A DNA stretch of 64,000 bases from Candidatus Sulfidibacterium hydrothermale (GTDB lineage Bacteria; Bacteroidota; Bacteroidia; Bacteroidales; F082): positions 930,001 through 994,000 of the forward strand of contig NZ_CP083760.1 of assembly GCF_020149915.1 (NCBI RefSeq), in the 5' to 3' direction. Positions 56,888-64,000 of the stretch are shown here, piece after piece. Every line of letters starts with the position of its first letter. The first letter of the stretch is position 1. The notes beneath the pieces were generated by a model. That model was given only the letters and a program-made list of their open reading frames with translations. It was not told the origin of the DNA and did no database searches. A program made the position numbers and the translations under genes.

Positions 56888-56907
56888 CCCACCTAAATCA
56901 AAGCACT

Positions 56908-58236
56908 ATGTTTGAAGGATTAAGTGACAGACTGGACCGCTCGTTTAAAATATTAAAAGGACAGGGGCGGATTACCGAAATTAACGTAGCCGAGTCGGTG
57001 AAAGAGATTCGGAAAGCGCTTATTGAAGCGGATGTGAGCTATAAAATTGCCAAGCAGTTTACCAACGAAGTAAAAGAAAAAGCACTGGGACAGAATGTGC
57101 TTACCGCGGTGAAACCGGGCGAACTGATGGTGAAAATCGTTCATGATGAGCTGGCAAAACTGATGGGTGGCGAGCATGTGGACATTAACCTGAAAGGAAG
57201 TCCTGCCGTGATCCTGATTGCCGGTTTGCAAGGTTCCGGTAAAACCACTTTTTCTGCAAAACTGGCAAATTACCTGAAAAACAAAAGATCCAAGCATCCG
57301 TTGCTGGTGGCTGGTGACGTTTATCGTCCGGCTGCTATTGAGCAGTTGAAAGTACTCGGCGAACAAATTGATGTGGAAGTTTATACCGAAGAAGACAATA
57401 AAGATCCGGTAAAAATTGCCAAGAATGCCATCAAGCATGCCCGTGAGAGCGGAAGGAACGTGGTTATTATTGATACCGCCGGTCGTTTGGCTGTGGATGA
57501 GCAAATGATGAAAGAGATTGCGGCCATTAAAGAAGCAGTAAAACCTACGGAAACACTTTTTGTGGTGGATGCCATGACCGGTCAGGATGCGGTAAATACC
57601 GCCAAGGCATTTAACGAAAGGCTTGATTTTGACGGTGTTGTACTGACTAAGTTGGATGGGGATACCCGTGGCGGAGCTGCGTTGACTATTCGTTCTGTGG
57701 TGCAAAAGCCCATTAAGTTTGTGGGGATTGGCGAAAAAATGGATGCCCTGGACTTGTTTCACCCCACACGTATGGCCGACCGGATTCTCGGAATGGGTGA
57801 TATTGTTACCTTGGTGGAAAAAGCCCAGGAACAATTTGATGAAGAAGAAGCCCGGAAGCTGCAAAAGAAAATTGCCAAAAATCAATTCAATTTTGATGAT
57901 TTCCTGAAACAAATTCAGCAAATCAAAAAAATGGGAAACATCAAAGATCTGATGGCGATGATTCCAGGCATGGGGAAAGCCATTAAAGATCTGGACATTG
58001 ATGATGATGCATTTAAAAGCATCGAAGCCATCATCCATTCCATGACGCCGGAAGAACGGGCTAACCCGCGTTTACTGAACGGCTCGCGACGGAAACGGAT
58101 TGCCCGGGGCAGCGGAACGACCATACAGGAAGTCAACCGGCTGATCAAACAATTTGGTGAAACCAGCAAAATGATGAAAAAAATGACTACCGGTCGTGGA
58201 AAAAATATGATGCGTATGATGGGAGGAGCCCGGTAA
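56908..58236 (+). CDS. ffh: Signal recognition particle GTPase Ffh/SRP54
   Basis: 442 residues. An N domain, then the SRP GTPase G domain: P-loop GLQGSGKTT, DVYRPAA, DTAGRLAVD, TKLDGDTRGGAA and GIGEKMDALD. The Met-rich M domain (about 330-442; MKKMTTGRGKNMMRMMGG at the end) binds SRP RNA and signal sequences. It targets membrane proteins to FtsY and SecYEG. First gene of an operon with folD, a propeller gene and queE. Conserved family length. Confidence 0.97.
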   Translation: MFEGLSDRLDRSFKILKGQGRITEINVAESVKEIRKALIEADVSYKIAKQFTNEVKEKALGQNVLTAVKPGELMVKIVHDELAKLMGGEHVDINLKGSPAVILIAGLQGSGKTTFSAKLANYLKNKRSKHPLLVAGDVYRPAAIEQLKVLGEQIDVEVYTEEDNKDPVKIAKNAIKHARESGRNVVIIDTAGRLAVDEQMMKEIAAIKEAVKPTETLFVVDAMTGQDAVNTAKAFNERLDFDGVVLTKLDGDTRGGAALTIRSVVQKPIKFVGIGEKMDALDLFHPTRMADRILGMGDIVTLVEKAQEQFDEEEARKLQKKIAKNQFNFDDFLKQIQQIKKMGNIKDLMAMIPGMGKAIKDLDIDDDAFKSIEAIIHSMTPEERANPRLLNGSRRKRIARGSGTTIQEVNRLIKQFGETSKMMKKMTTGRGKNMMRMMGGAR

Positions 58237-58263
58237 ACCTTTCATTTAAAAATATTACAAACC

Positions 58264-59163
58264 ATGGCAAAGAAAAAACAAACCGTTATCATTGACGGGC
58301 GTCAGGTAGCTGCTGACGTAAAAGAGTCGATTAAAAAAGAAGTGGCACAAATAATCGACCGGGGCGAAGATGGCCCTCATCTTGCTGCTGTGTTGGTGGG
58401 GAATGACCCGGCCAGCGAAACGTATGTGGCCAGTAAAGAAAAAGCAGCCCATGCCGTGGGAATGATGTCATCTACTTATCGTTATCCGGCGGATATTACG
58501 GAGAAAGAATTGCTTGAAGTAATTGACTATCTGAATAACGATGAGGAGATAGATGGTTTTATTGTGCAACTTCCTTTGCCTCCGCATATTGATGAGGATA
58601 AGATTATCCGGCATATTCATCCGGCCAAAGATGTGGATGGTTTTACCCCTGAGAATGTGGGGAAAATGGTTCTCGGACAACCGGCTTTTCTTTCGGCTAC
58701 ACCTGCCGGAATTATGGAGTTGCTGAAATATTATAAAATTCCGGTTGCCGGAAAACATGTGGTTGTTTTAGGCCGTTCCAATATTGTGGGGCGTCCCATG
58801 AGTATCCTGCTCTCGCAGAAATCAGAGGACGCTAATGCTACGGTTACCCTTTGCCACAGTGGTACCAAAAATCTTGAAGAGATTACCCGCTCTGCCGATA
58901 TTCTCATCGTGGCCATTGGAAAACCGCAGTTTGTTACGGCTGATATGGTAAAAGAAGGTGCTGTGGTGATTGATGTGGGCATTCACCGTTTACAAGATGC
59001 TACAGCCAAAAAAGGGTATCGTCTGGTAGGCGATGTTGATTTTAACGAAGTGGCCAAAAAAGCGTCGTTTATTACGCCTGTACCAGGAGGCGTTGGCCCG
59101 ATGACAATTGCCATGTTGTTGAAAAACACCTTGTTGGCCCATAAAAAAGAAATTTATTCGTAA
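58264..59163 (+). CDS. folD: Methylenetetrahydrofolate dehydrogenase/cyclohydrolase FolD
   Basis: 299 residues, cytosolic, bifunctional: oxidises 5,10-methylene-THF and hydrolyses the methenyl product to 10-formyl-THF. Motifs: YVASKEKAA with the cyclohydrolase Lys, GFIVQLPLPPHI, KDVDGFTPENVG, VVVLGRSNIVGRPM for the cofactor, and TPVPGGVGPMT. Starts 28 bp after ffh and precedes the next gene by 10 bp, so one mRNA is likely. Slightly longer at the N-terminus than E. coli FolD. Confidence 0.96.
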   Translation: MAKKKQTVIIDGRQVAADVKESIKKEVAQIIDRGEDGPHLAAVLVGNDPASETYVASKEKAAHAVGMMSSTYRYPADITEKELLEVIDYLNNDEEIDGFIVQLPLPPHIDEDKIIRHIHPAKDVDGFTPENVGKMVLGQPAFLSATPAGIMELLKYYKIPVAGKHVVVLGRSNIVGRPMSILLSQKSEDANATVTLCHSGTKNLEEITRSADILIVAIGKPQFVTADMVKEGAVVIDVGIHRLQDATAKKGYRLVGDVDFNEVAKKASFITPVPGGVGPMTIAMLLKNTLLAHKKEIYS

Positions 59164-59173
59164 GTCAATTAAA

Positions 59174-60103
59174 ATGCAATTTATTTTTTCTTTTATAAGA
59201 AAGGGAATCCCCTTTCTGCTCGTAAGCCTGACGCTGGTAGCGTCGGCACAGAATCGTGTACCTCAGGAGTTCAAACCGAAAGTGGTTTGTCATCTGCCGA
59301 AAGAAGTAGATGAAACTTCGGGATTGATATTTTGGCGTAACAGCCTTTGGACCCATAATGACAGTGGCGGACTTCCGGTAATTTATCGCCTGGATACGGC
59401 AACCGGAAAAGTTGTTCAGCGGATTACCATTGCTGGTGCAGTAAATCATGATTGGGAAGATATTTCTCAGGATGAAAAATATATTTACATCGGCGATATG
59501 GGAAATAATTCCGGAAATCGTCATAACCTTTGTATTTATCGCGTCAAAAAATCAGACATTCCGGATCATGGTGATGTCTCGGTGCCGGCAGAAAAGATTG
59601 CCTTTTCTTATCCGGATTATAAAAGACCGGTAAAAAACAGAAGAGAGAACAACTTTGATGATGAAGCTTTGATGGCTTATGGCGATTCGCTTTATCTTTT
59701 TTCCAAAGACTGGAAGGATCAGCAAACGCGTTTGTATGCTTTGCCCAAAACTCCCGGAACGTGGACGGCTCGTCTTTTGCTGCAGTATAATGTTCAGGGA
59801 CTGATTACCGGAGCCGATCATTTAGGCAGCCGGACGGTTTTGCTGACCGGTTACACCCGTGGTACCTGGAAACCTTTTCTGGTTTTGCTGACCAATTTTT
59901 CCGGTTCAAACTTTTTCTCAGGAAACGTACAAAGGATCAATTTACGGGCTAAGGCTACACAAATTGAAGCGGTGGCTTTTGCCGGGAAAAACCGGGTTTT
60001 TCTTTCGTCTGAAGGTCGTATGCCGGCTTATAAACAAACCTTGTATGTTTTTGACCTCAATCAATTGCCAAGCGGAGAAAAGAATGGAAAATCCGGAAAC
60101 TGA
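59174..60103 (+). CDS. Hypothetical exported beta-propeller-like protein
   Basis: 309 residues. Signal peptide (MQFIFSFIRKGIPFLLVSLTLVASAQ). The mature part has repeated beta-strand units such as LDTATGKVVQRITIAG, DWEDISQDEKYIYIGDMGNNSG, FDDEALMAYGDSLYLFSKDW and TQIEAVAFAGKNRVFLSSEG, resembling YVTN-like or SdiA-regulated-type propellers. I do not recognise a named family beyond that. It sits between folD and queE; queE starts inside its last 20 bp. A role linked to either is not apparent. Confidence 0.8.
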   Translation: MQFIFSFIRKGIPFLLVSLTLVASAQNRVPQEFKPKVVCHLPKEVDETSGLIFWRNSLWTHNDSGGLPVIYRLDTATGKVVQRITIAGAVNHDWEDISQDEKYIYIGDMGNNSGNRHNLCIYRVKKSDIPDHGDVSVPAEKIAFSYPDYKRPVKNRRENNFDDEALMAYGDSLYLFSKDWKDQQTRLYALPKTPGTWTARLLLQYNVQGLITGADHLGSRTVLLTGYTRGTWKPFLVLLTNFSGSNFFSGNVQRINLRAKATQIEAVAFAGKNRVFLSSEGRMPAYKQTLYVFDLNQLPSGEKNGKSGN

Positions 60104-60716
60104 CGTGTTGGACGGTGGCCGGAAACTGCCGGTGATGGAGAGGTTTTATACCCTGCAGGGCGAAGGTTTTAACATGGGTCGTGCGGCTTATTTTGTTCGC
60201 ATCGGTGGATGTGATGTGGGCTGTTCGTGGTGCGATAGTAAAGAATCGTGGAATGCAAAACTTTTTCCGCCTGTGCCTGTTGAAGATGTGGTAAAAGAAG
60301 CGGTTGCCGTGCCTGCCCAAACGGTGGTGGTTACCGGCGGTGAGCCTTCGCTTTATCCGTTGGATATTTTTACCGATGCTTTGCGCGAAAAGGGAATAAA
60401 AACCATGGTGGAGACCTCCGGTGCACATCCATTATCCGGCAAATGGGACTGGATCTGTCTTTCTCCCAAGAAAAATTCACCGCCACGGGCTGATATTTTT
60501 CCTCTCGCCCACGAGCTGAAGGTTATTATTCAGGATGATTCGGACTTTTTGTGGGCCGAAGAAAATGCTGCCCGGGTAACTCCGCAGTGCCATCTTTTTT
60601 TACAACCTGAGTGGAGTGTGGCGCCAAAAATTATGGAAAGCCTGACCCGTTATGTGATGGAACATCCCCAATGGCGCATCTCGCTGCAGGCACATAAATA
60701 CATGGGGATTCCGTAA
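60084..60716 (+). CDS. queE: 7-carboxy-7-deazaguanine synthase QueE
   Basis: 210 residues, a small radical SAM enzyme that rearranges 6-carboxytetrahydropterin to 7-carboxy-7-deazaguanine in the queuosine pathway. Signature: TLQGEGFNMGRAAYFVRIGGCD, the cluster cysteines of C-x3-C-x2-C in CDVGCSWCDS, then VVVTGGEPSLYPL and the C-terminal QAHKYMGIP. The ATG at 60084 overlaps the previous gene by 20 bp; the longer frame to 59964 lies inside that gene. Other queuosine genes are not in this window. Confidence 0.94.
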   Translation: MENPETDVLDGGRKLPVMERFYTLQGEGFNMGRAAYFVRIGGCDVGCSWCDSKESWNAKLFPPVPVEDVVKEAVAVPAQTVVVTGGEPSLYPLDIFTDALREKGIKTMVETSGAHPLSGKWDWICLSPKKNSPPRADIFPLAHELKVIIQDDSDFLWAEENAARVTPQCHLFLQPEWSVAPKIMESLTRYVMEHPQWRISLQAHKYMGIP

Positions 60717-60746
60717 AAAAGAATGGTTTTTCCTTTTGCTTTTCGT

Positions 60747-60754
60747 TACTTTTG
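60747..60754 (+). promoter_or_regulatory. -7 element of the porE-like gene
   Basis: TACTTTTG, 31 nt before the ATG at 60785. It rules out the TTG at 60752 within the element as a start. Confidence 0.6.
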
Positions 60755-60784
60755 TCTTTTCTACCTATACTGATTTTGTCTGAC

Positions 60785-62764
60785 ATGGAATATCCGGTCT
60801 TTTGTCGGCCTTTTTTTGCTGCGGTTTCTTTTTTGCTCCATAAGGCGCGAAAGTTCCGGGTTTTGTCTCTTCTTTGGGTTTTTCTTTTTTCTCCGGTTTT
60901 TTTGTTGCCGGTAAGAGCACAACAGGAAGTGCCTAAAAAAACACGGAAAATTTTTCTGCAGGCTGAAACATTTTATCAGCAAAACCGGCTTGACCAGGCG
61001 GCGCAGATGGTAGAAAAAGTACTTCAGCGAAGCCCAGATTTTGTAAAAGCTTATTTCTTGCAGGGTGATATCTTGGCTGCCCGGAAACACTTATCGGCAT
61101 CCATAAAAAGTTACCGGAAAGGATTGTCTATTGATTCGGTTTCCTGGCCATCGGCTTATTATGTTTTGGCTTTAAGAGAATACAAAACCGGCGATTATGC
61201 AGCGGCCTTGCAGCATATCCGTCATTTTTTGCAATTGAAAAATAATCCGGTTTTTCCGGAAGCCATGCATTTGCAGCAGGCTGCAGCTTTTGCGTTGCAG
61301 GCAGAAAAGTATCCGGAAAAAACCCGGTTGATCAGGCTGGATAGCCTGATCAATACAACAGCTGATGAATATGTCAATTTTGTGAATGAGAACCAATCAG
61401 AGATGATTTTTACCCGGAAAAAATTCTTTTTGAAGAATGGACGGAAAACATTCCGGGAAACTTTTTATGCATCGGTCTGGAAATCCGGTTTTTGGCAAAA
61501 GCCACAAAGAATGCTTTTCCCCTGGGATTCTACTTTGAATATGGGAGCGATGAGTTTATCGGTTGACGGACGGACAATGTATTTTACCGGTTGCTCGTGG
61601 CCGGGAGGTTATGGCCGTTGTGATATTTATGTGAACCGCAAACGGGGAAGAAAATGGTTGTATCCGGAACATCTTGACCGGAATGTGAATACTTCATCGT
61701 GGGAAGCACAGGCGGTTGTTTCGGCAGATGGGAAAAAGTTGTTTTTTGCATCGAACCGTCCGGGGGGAAAAGGCGGGTCCGATCTCTGGATGTGCTATCG
61801 AAACCCGGATGGCCGCTGGGGAAAAGCCATTAATTTGGGAGACAGTATCAATACTTCCGGAAATGAAATGGCCCCATTCCTGCATCCCGATGGAAGAACG
61901 CTTTATTTTTCTTCCAACGGTCGTCCGGGTTTGGGCGGATATGATTTATATATGTCGCGGCTCGATGCTGCCGGCCATTGGTCTAAAGCGGTCAATCTGG
62001 GGTATCCTGTAAATACCAAAGCCGACGAAATTAATCTCTTTGTAAGTCTTGATGGCCGCCGGGCATGGTTGTCATCGGACCGGGATACAACGCATACCGG
62101 ATATGATATTTATACTTTTCCGGTTTATAAAAAGATGGCGCCTCGTAAAGTGCTTTTTGTGAAAGGGGTGGTCAAAGATTCCCTTTCCGGGAAAAAACTG
62201 TCGGCAGCAGTGGTACTTACCGATTTGTCTTCCGGAAAAACGGTGGATTCTTTGATGTCTGATCCGGTTAACGGTACGTTTTTGGTTGTGTTACAGGATA
62301 GTGCCGATTATGCTTTTCATATCCTGAAGAAAGGATATCTGATTTATTCGGAAAACATAAACCTTAAACAATTTCCTGCCGAAACATCGGTAAACCGGAC
62401 TTTTTTCCTCCAACCGGTGAAGAAAGGAGCTGTTATGCGGCTTGAAAATATTCGTTTTGCTTTTGATCAGGCGGTATTGTCTGCCTCTGCCTATCCCGAG
62501 TTGAACCGGTTGGTCCGGTTTTTAAAAGAGAATCCCCGGCTTGACGTGTTGATCGTCGGTTATACCGATAATGCCGGATCTCCGGCTTATAATCTGAAAC
62601 TGTCGCAGGCCCGGGCCAAAGTGGTTTATGATTATCTCGTTTCGAAAGGAATTGACAGGGCGCGTTTAAAATACAAGGGATTGGGTAATCAGCATCCGGT
62701 GGCCTCCAATGCCACAGCCCGCGGGCGTGCTGTCAACCGGAGAACAGAAATCATTATCCGGTAG
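60785..62764 (+). CDS. porE: PorE-like type IX secretion protein (TPR, propeller, CRD, OmpA)
   Basis: 659 residues. Hydrophobic N-terminal signal, TPR helices (about 50-170; ETFYQQNRLDQAAQMVEKVLQ, ALREYKTGDYAAALQHI), PD40-type propeller (about 215-440; SVDGRTMYFTGCSWPGG, SADGKKLFFASNRPGG, HPDGRTLYFSSNGRPG), a carboxypeptidase-regulatory-like domain (450-540; KGVVKDSLSGKKLSAAVVLTD) and an OmpA domain (550-659) with peptidoglycan-binding YTDNAG and LS.ARAK...YL. This is exactly the domain order of PorE (PG1058) of Porphyromonas gingivalis, a T9SS subunit that bridges peptidoglycan and the machinery. Length fits. No other T9SS genes are nearby, as usual for scattered por genes. Confidence 0.8.
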   Translation: MEYPVFCRPFFAAVSFLLHKARKFRVLSLLWVFLFSPVFLLPVRAQQEVPKKTRKIFLQAETFYQQNRLDQAAQMVEKVLQRSPDFVKAYFLQGDILAARKHLSASIKSYRKGLSIDSVSWPSAYYVLALREYKTGDYAAALQHIRHFLQLKNNPVFPEAMHLQQAAAFALQAEKYPEKTRLIRLDSLINTTADEYVNFVNENQSEMIFTRKKFFLKNGRKTFRETFYASVWKSGFWQKPQRMLFPWDSTLNMGAMSLSVDGRTMYFTGCSWPGGYGRCDIYVNRKRGRKWLYPEHLDRNVNTSSWEAQAVVSADGKKLFFASNRPGGKGGSDLWMCYRNPDGRWGKAINLGDSINTSGNEMAPFLHPDGRTLYFSSNGRPGLGGYDLYMSRLDAAGHWSKAVNLGYPVNTKADEINLFVSLDGRRAWLSSDRDTTHTGYDIYTFPVYKKMAPRKVLFVKGVVKDSLSGKKLSAAVVLTDLSSGKTVDSLMSDPVNGTFLVVLQDSADYAFHILKKGYLIYSENINLKQFPAETSVNRTFFLQPVKKGAVMRLENIRFAFDQAVLSASAYPELNRLVRFLKENPRLDVLIVGYTDNAGSPAYNLKLSQARAKVVYDYLVSKGIDRARLKYKGLGNQHPVASNATARGRAVNRRTEIIIR

Positions 62765-62767
62765 CCG

Positions 62768-63988
62768 TTAATTTTTACAGTTAAGCTTGTAAATAAAGAA
62801 AAGAGAAGAAAGCACCAGGATCATAAAAAGTCCGAAAAAAGGAAGAAATCCCAGGTGTTTGATAATCCATCCGCCGGCCAGTGGAAAAATAGCCGGTAAG
62901 ATACTGCCTGCACCGGCAATGCCGGTATATAGTGTACGGTTTTCCGTACCGGAAATTTCCAGTAAAACGCCATTCATTGAAATGCTGTACGAAGTATACA
63001 CGATTCCTCCAATGAAGAAAATGACGGCCAGTGCCGGAATGTGAAAAGGCAAAAGCATCAGAAGCGGTAAAAGAAAAGCCAGTACAGCACCTCCGTACAA
63101 AAGCGAACGGTATTTGTATTTCCCGGCCAGGAAAAACAAGGTGAGCGCCGTAATAACGCTGCCGGTGATCTTTACCAGTAAAAACCATCCGGTAGAACCT
63201 CCCTGGGTGTGATAAACTTCTTTCCCGTAAAGGATAATGAATGGCAACAGGGTAATGCTAACGCCCATGGTGTTGATAAAACCGAGAAAATATTTTAACC
63301 GCGGGTTGTCTTTTAACTCGGTACGGACAAGCCGGATAAAATGTTTGGGCCCTTTTACTGTCAGTTTGGACGGAATAATCTCTTTCAGGTTCCAGAATCC
63401 CAGCGAAGCGGTAAGCAGCGCTCCGAAGGCGATAAAATACATGATGGCATAATTTCGCGGATAGTCGTAGGCCGAAAGAACCTGCTTGGCAGCCAGTGCT
63501 GCTAAAAATAAAACCACACCGTTGATGGCTTGTCGTAAAGAGAAAAAAGGTTTCCGTGACTCCGGCAAAACCGATTTGCCAAAAATATCCATGTAGCTGA
63601 CATTGGCAAATGCCCCGCTGAAAGAAAAAATGGTGATCAGTACAAAAATGAGCCAAATGATCATTTGCGGTTGCAGTAAGGAAGAAAAATAGAGCATCAG
63701 CCCCATGCCAAGCAGGGCCATAACCCGCAAATTAATCCCTAATAGCAGAAATCCTTTTTTGTAATGGAAATTACTGACAAACGGCGCAAAAAACAACTGG
63801 GTCAGGCTGGCACCACCTACCATGATGGCCGTCATAATACCAATTTGCACGGCTGTTCCGCCGGCATCCACCAGCATGGAAGGAATGACGGTGTCGGTAT
63901 CCATAAAGGGTCTCGACAAAGCAAGAAAAGCCGAATGCCAAACCAGCGAATAAAAGTTCCGTTTGGATATTTTGGGCGTTAAAGTCAT
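62768..63988 (-). CDS. MFS transporter
   Basis: 406 residues, about twelve helices. N-terminal: AFLALSRPFMDTDTVIPSMLVDAGGTAVQIG, motif-A-like FVSNFHYKKGFLLLG, helices to YNYAIMYFIAFGALLTASLG. C-terminal: PLLMLLPFHIPALAVIFFIGGIVYTSYSISMNGVLLEISGTENRTLYTGIAGAGSILP. The sequence resembles an uncharacterised MFS group (permease) common in Bacteroidota; the substrate cannot be inferred. ATG at 63988. Convergent with porE-like, ending 3 bp from it. The rest of the window holds only its upstream flank. Confidence 0.9.
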   Translation of the reverse strand: MTLTPKISKRNFYSLVWHSAFLALSRPFMDTDTVIPSMLVDAGGTAVQIGIMTAIMVGGASLTQLFFAPFVSNFHYKKGFLLLGINLRVMALLGMGLMLYFSSLLQPQMIIWLIFVLITIFSFSGAFANVSYMDIFGKSVLPESRKPFFSLRQAINGVVLFLAALAAKQVLSAYDYPRNYAIMYFIAFGALLTASLGFWNLKEIIPSKLTVKGPKHFIRLVRTELKDNPRLKYFLGFINTMGVSITLLPFIILYGKEVYHTQGGSTGWFLLVKITGSVITALTLFFLAGKYKYRSLLYGGAVLAFLLPLLMLLPFHIPALAVIFFIGGIVYTSYSISMNGVLLEISGTENRTLYTGIAGAGSILPAIFPLAGGWIIKHLGFLPFFGLFMILVLSSLFFIYKLNCKN

Positions 63989-64000
63989 TGATGCTAAATT

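Larger units (their letters stand above)
56608..56907. other. Intergenic region with structured element
   Basis: 300 bp between typA and ffh. It contains the candidate structured element (about 56673-56800) and the ffh -7 element (56880-56887). No coding potential is convincing. Confidence 0.65.

Noticed and set aside
56953-58038. 361-codon open frame antisense to ffh
   Set aside because: Lies fully inside the ffh gene, has no family motifs and no promoter; explained by codon bias of the sense gene.
1-64000. CRISPR arrays, tRNA/rRNA genes, transposases, prophage
   Set aside because: None recognised on either strand; no regularly spaced repeats and no cloverleaf candidates were seen.

Overview
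The window comes from a member of the Bacteroidota, most likely class Bacteroidia. No 16S rRNA or other taxonomic marker is present, so nothing finer is claimed. The evidence is consistent: gene after gene is preceded by the phylum-specific -7 promoter element TAnnTTTG (TATCTTTG, TACCTTTG, TATTTTTG, TACTTTTG), Shine-Dalgarno sequences are almost absent, and the gene families are typical of the phylum (DUF3127, DUF349 repeat protein, TIGR02757 family, a PorE-like type IX secretion subunit, a RND pump fused to an outer membrane factor). No rRNA, tRNA, CRISPR array, transposase or phage gene was seen.

Layout. 1-2650: repeat-rich intergenic DNA and a large secreted repeat protein. 2.9-7.4 kb: a MarR regulator with a clear operator, followed by an EmrA/EmrB/TolC-type tripartite drug efflux operon. 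7.4-11.3 kb (minus): a PfkB sugar kinase and a secreted GH31 glycosidase. 11.5-20.4 kb: housekeeping genes (rRNA methyltransferase, lactonase, MBL hydrolase, DUF3127, DMT transporter, orphan DNA methyltransferase, TIGR02757 protein, FabI, RdgB). 20.5-31.1 kb: two DUF2202 lipoprotein genes, a two-component system, and a heavy-metal RND pump made of a CusA-TolC fusion and a CusB-like lipoprotein. 31.1-32.7 kb: a secreted serine hydrolase. 33.0-40.8 kb: maltose/trehalose metabolism (beta-phosphoglucomutase-GH65 fusion, P-loop kinase, TreS-like GH13, secreted cyclomaltodextrinase/neopullulanase). 40.9-45.0 kb: a metalloprotease/propeller/barrel fusion, a small membrane protein and a secreted protein. 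45.1-47.5 kb: an AT-rich accessory patch with a disrupted Fic gene and a HEPN-like gene. 47.7-54.5 kb: a DUF349 protein, an aldo/keto reductase, and a tightly overlapping minus-strand operon (thiamine-binding protein, PnuC, NadR-like kinase, glycosyltransferase, split permease). 54.8-64.0 kb: BipA/TypA, an ffh-folD-propeller-queE operon, a PorE-like protein and an MFS transporter.

The strongest new signal is regulatory. A direct repeat YTTAAG-N5-YTTAAG with an 11-bp period, the classic shape of an OmpR/PhoB-family response-regulator site, occurs three times between 21.88 and 25.48 kb: upstream of the tandem DUF2202 lipoprotein gene, in the divergent region shared by the second DUF2202 gene and the response regulator, and just upstream of the -7 element of the metal-efflux operon. 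Two of the sites share an identical 19-mer. This ties the DUF2202 lipoproteins, the two-component system and the fused RND pump into one probable envelope metal/stress regulon.

Other points of interest are the efflux fusion itself, which keeps a signal-peptide-like segment and an in-frame ATG at its junction; two structured GC-rich intergenic elements sharing a near-identical 16-mer; the protease-propeller-barrel fusion; and the Fic/HEPN patch, where the HEPN-like gene has an atypical Shine-Dalgarno sequence.
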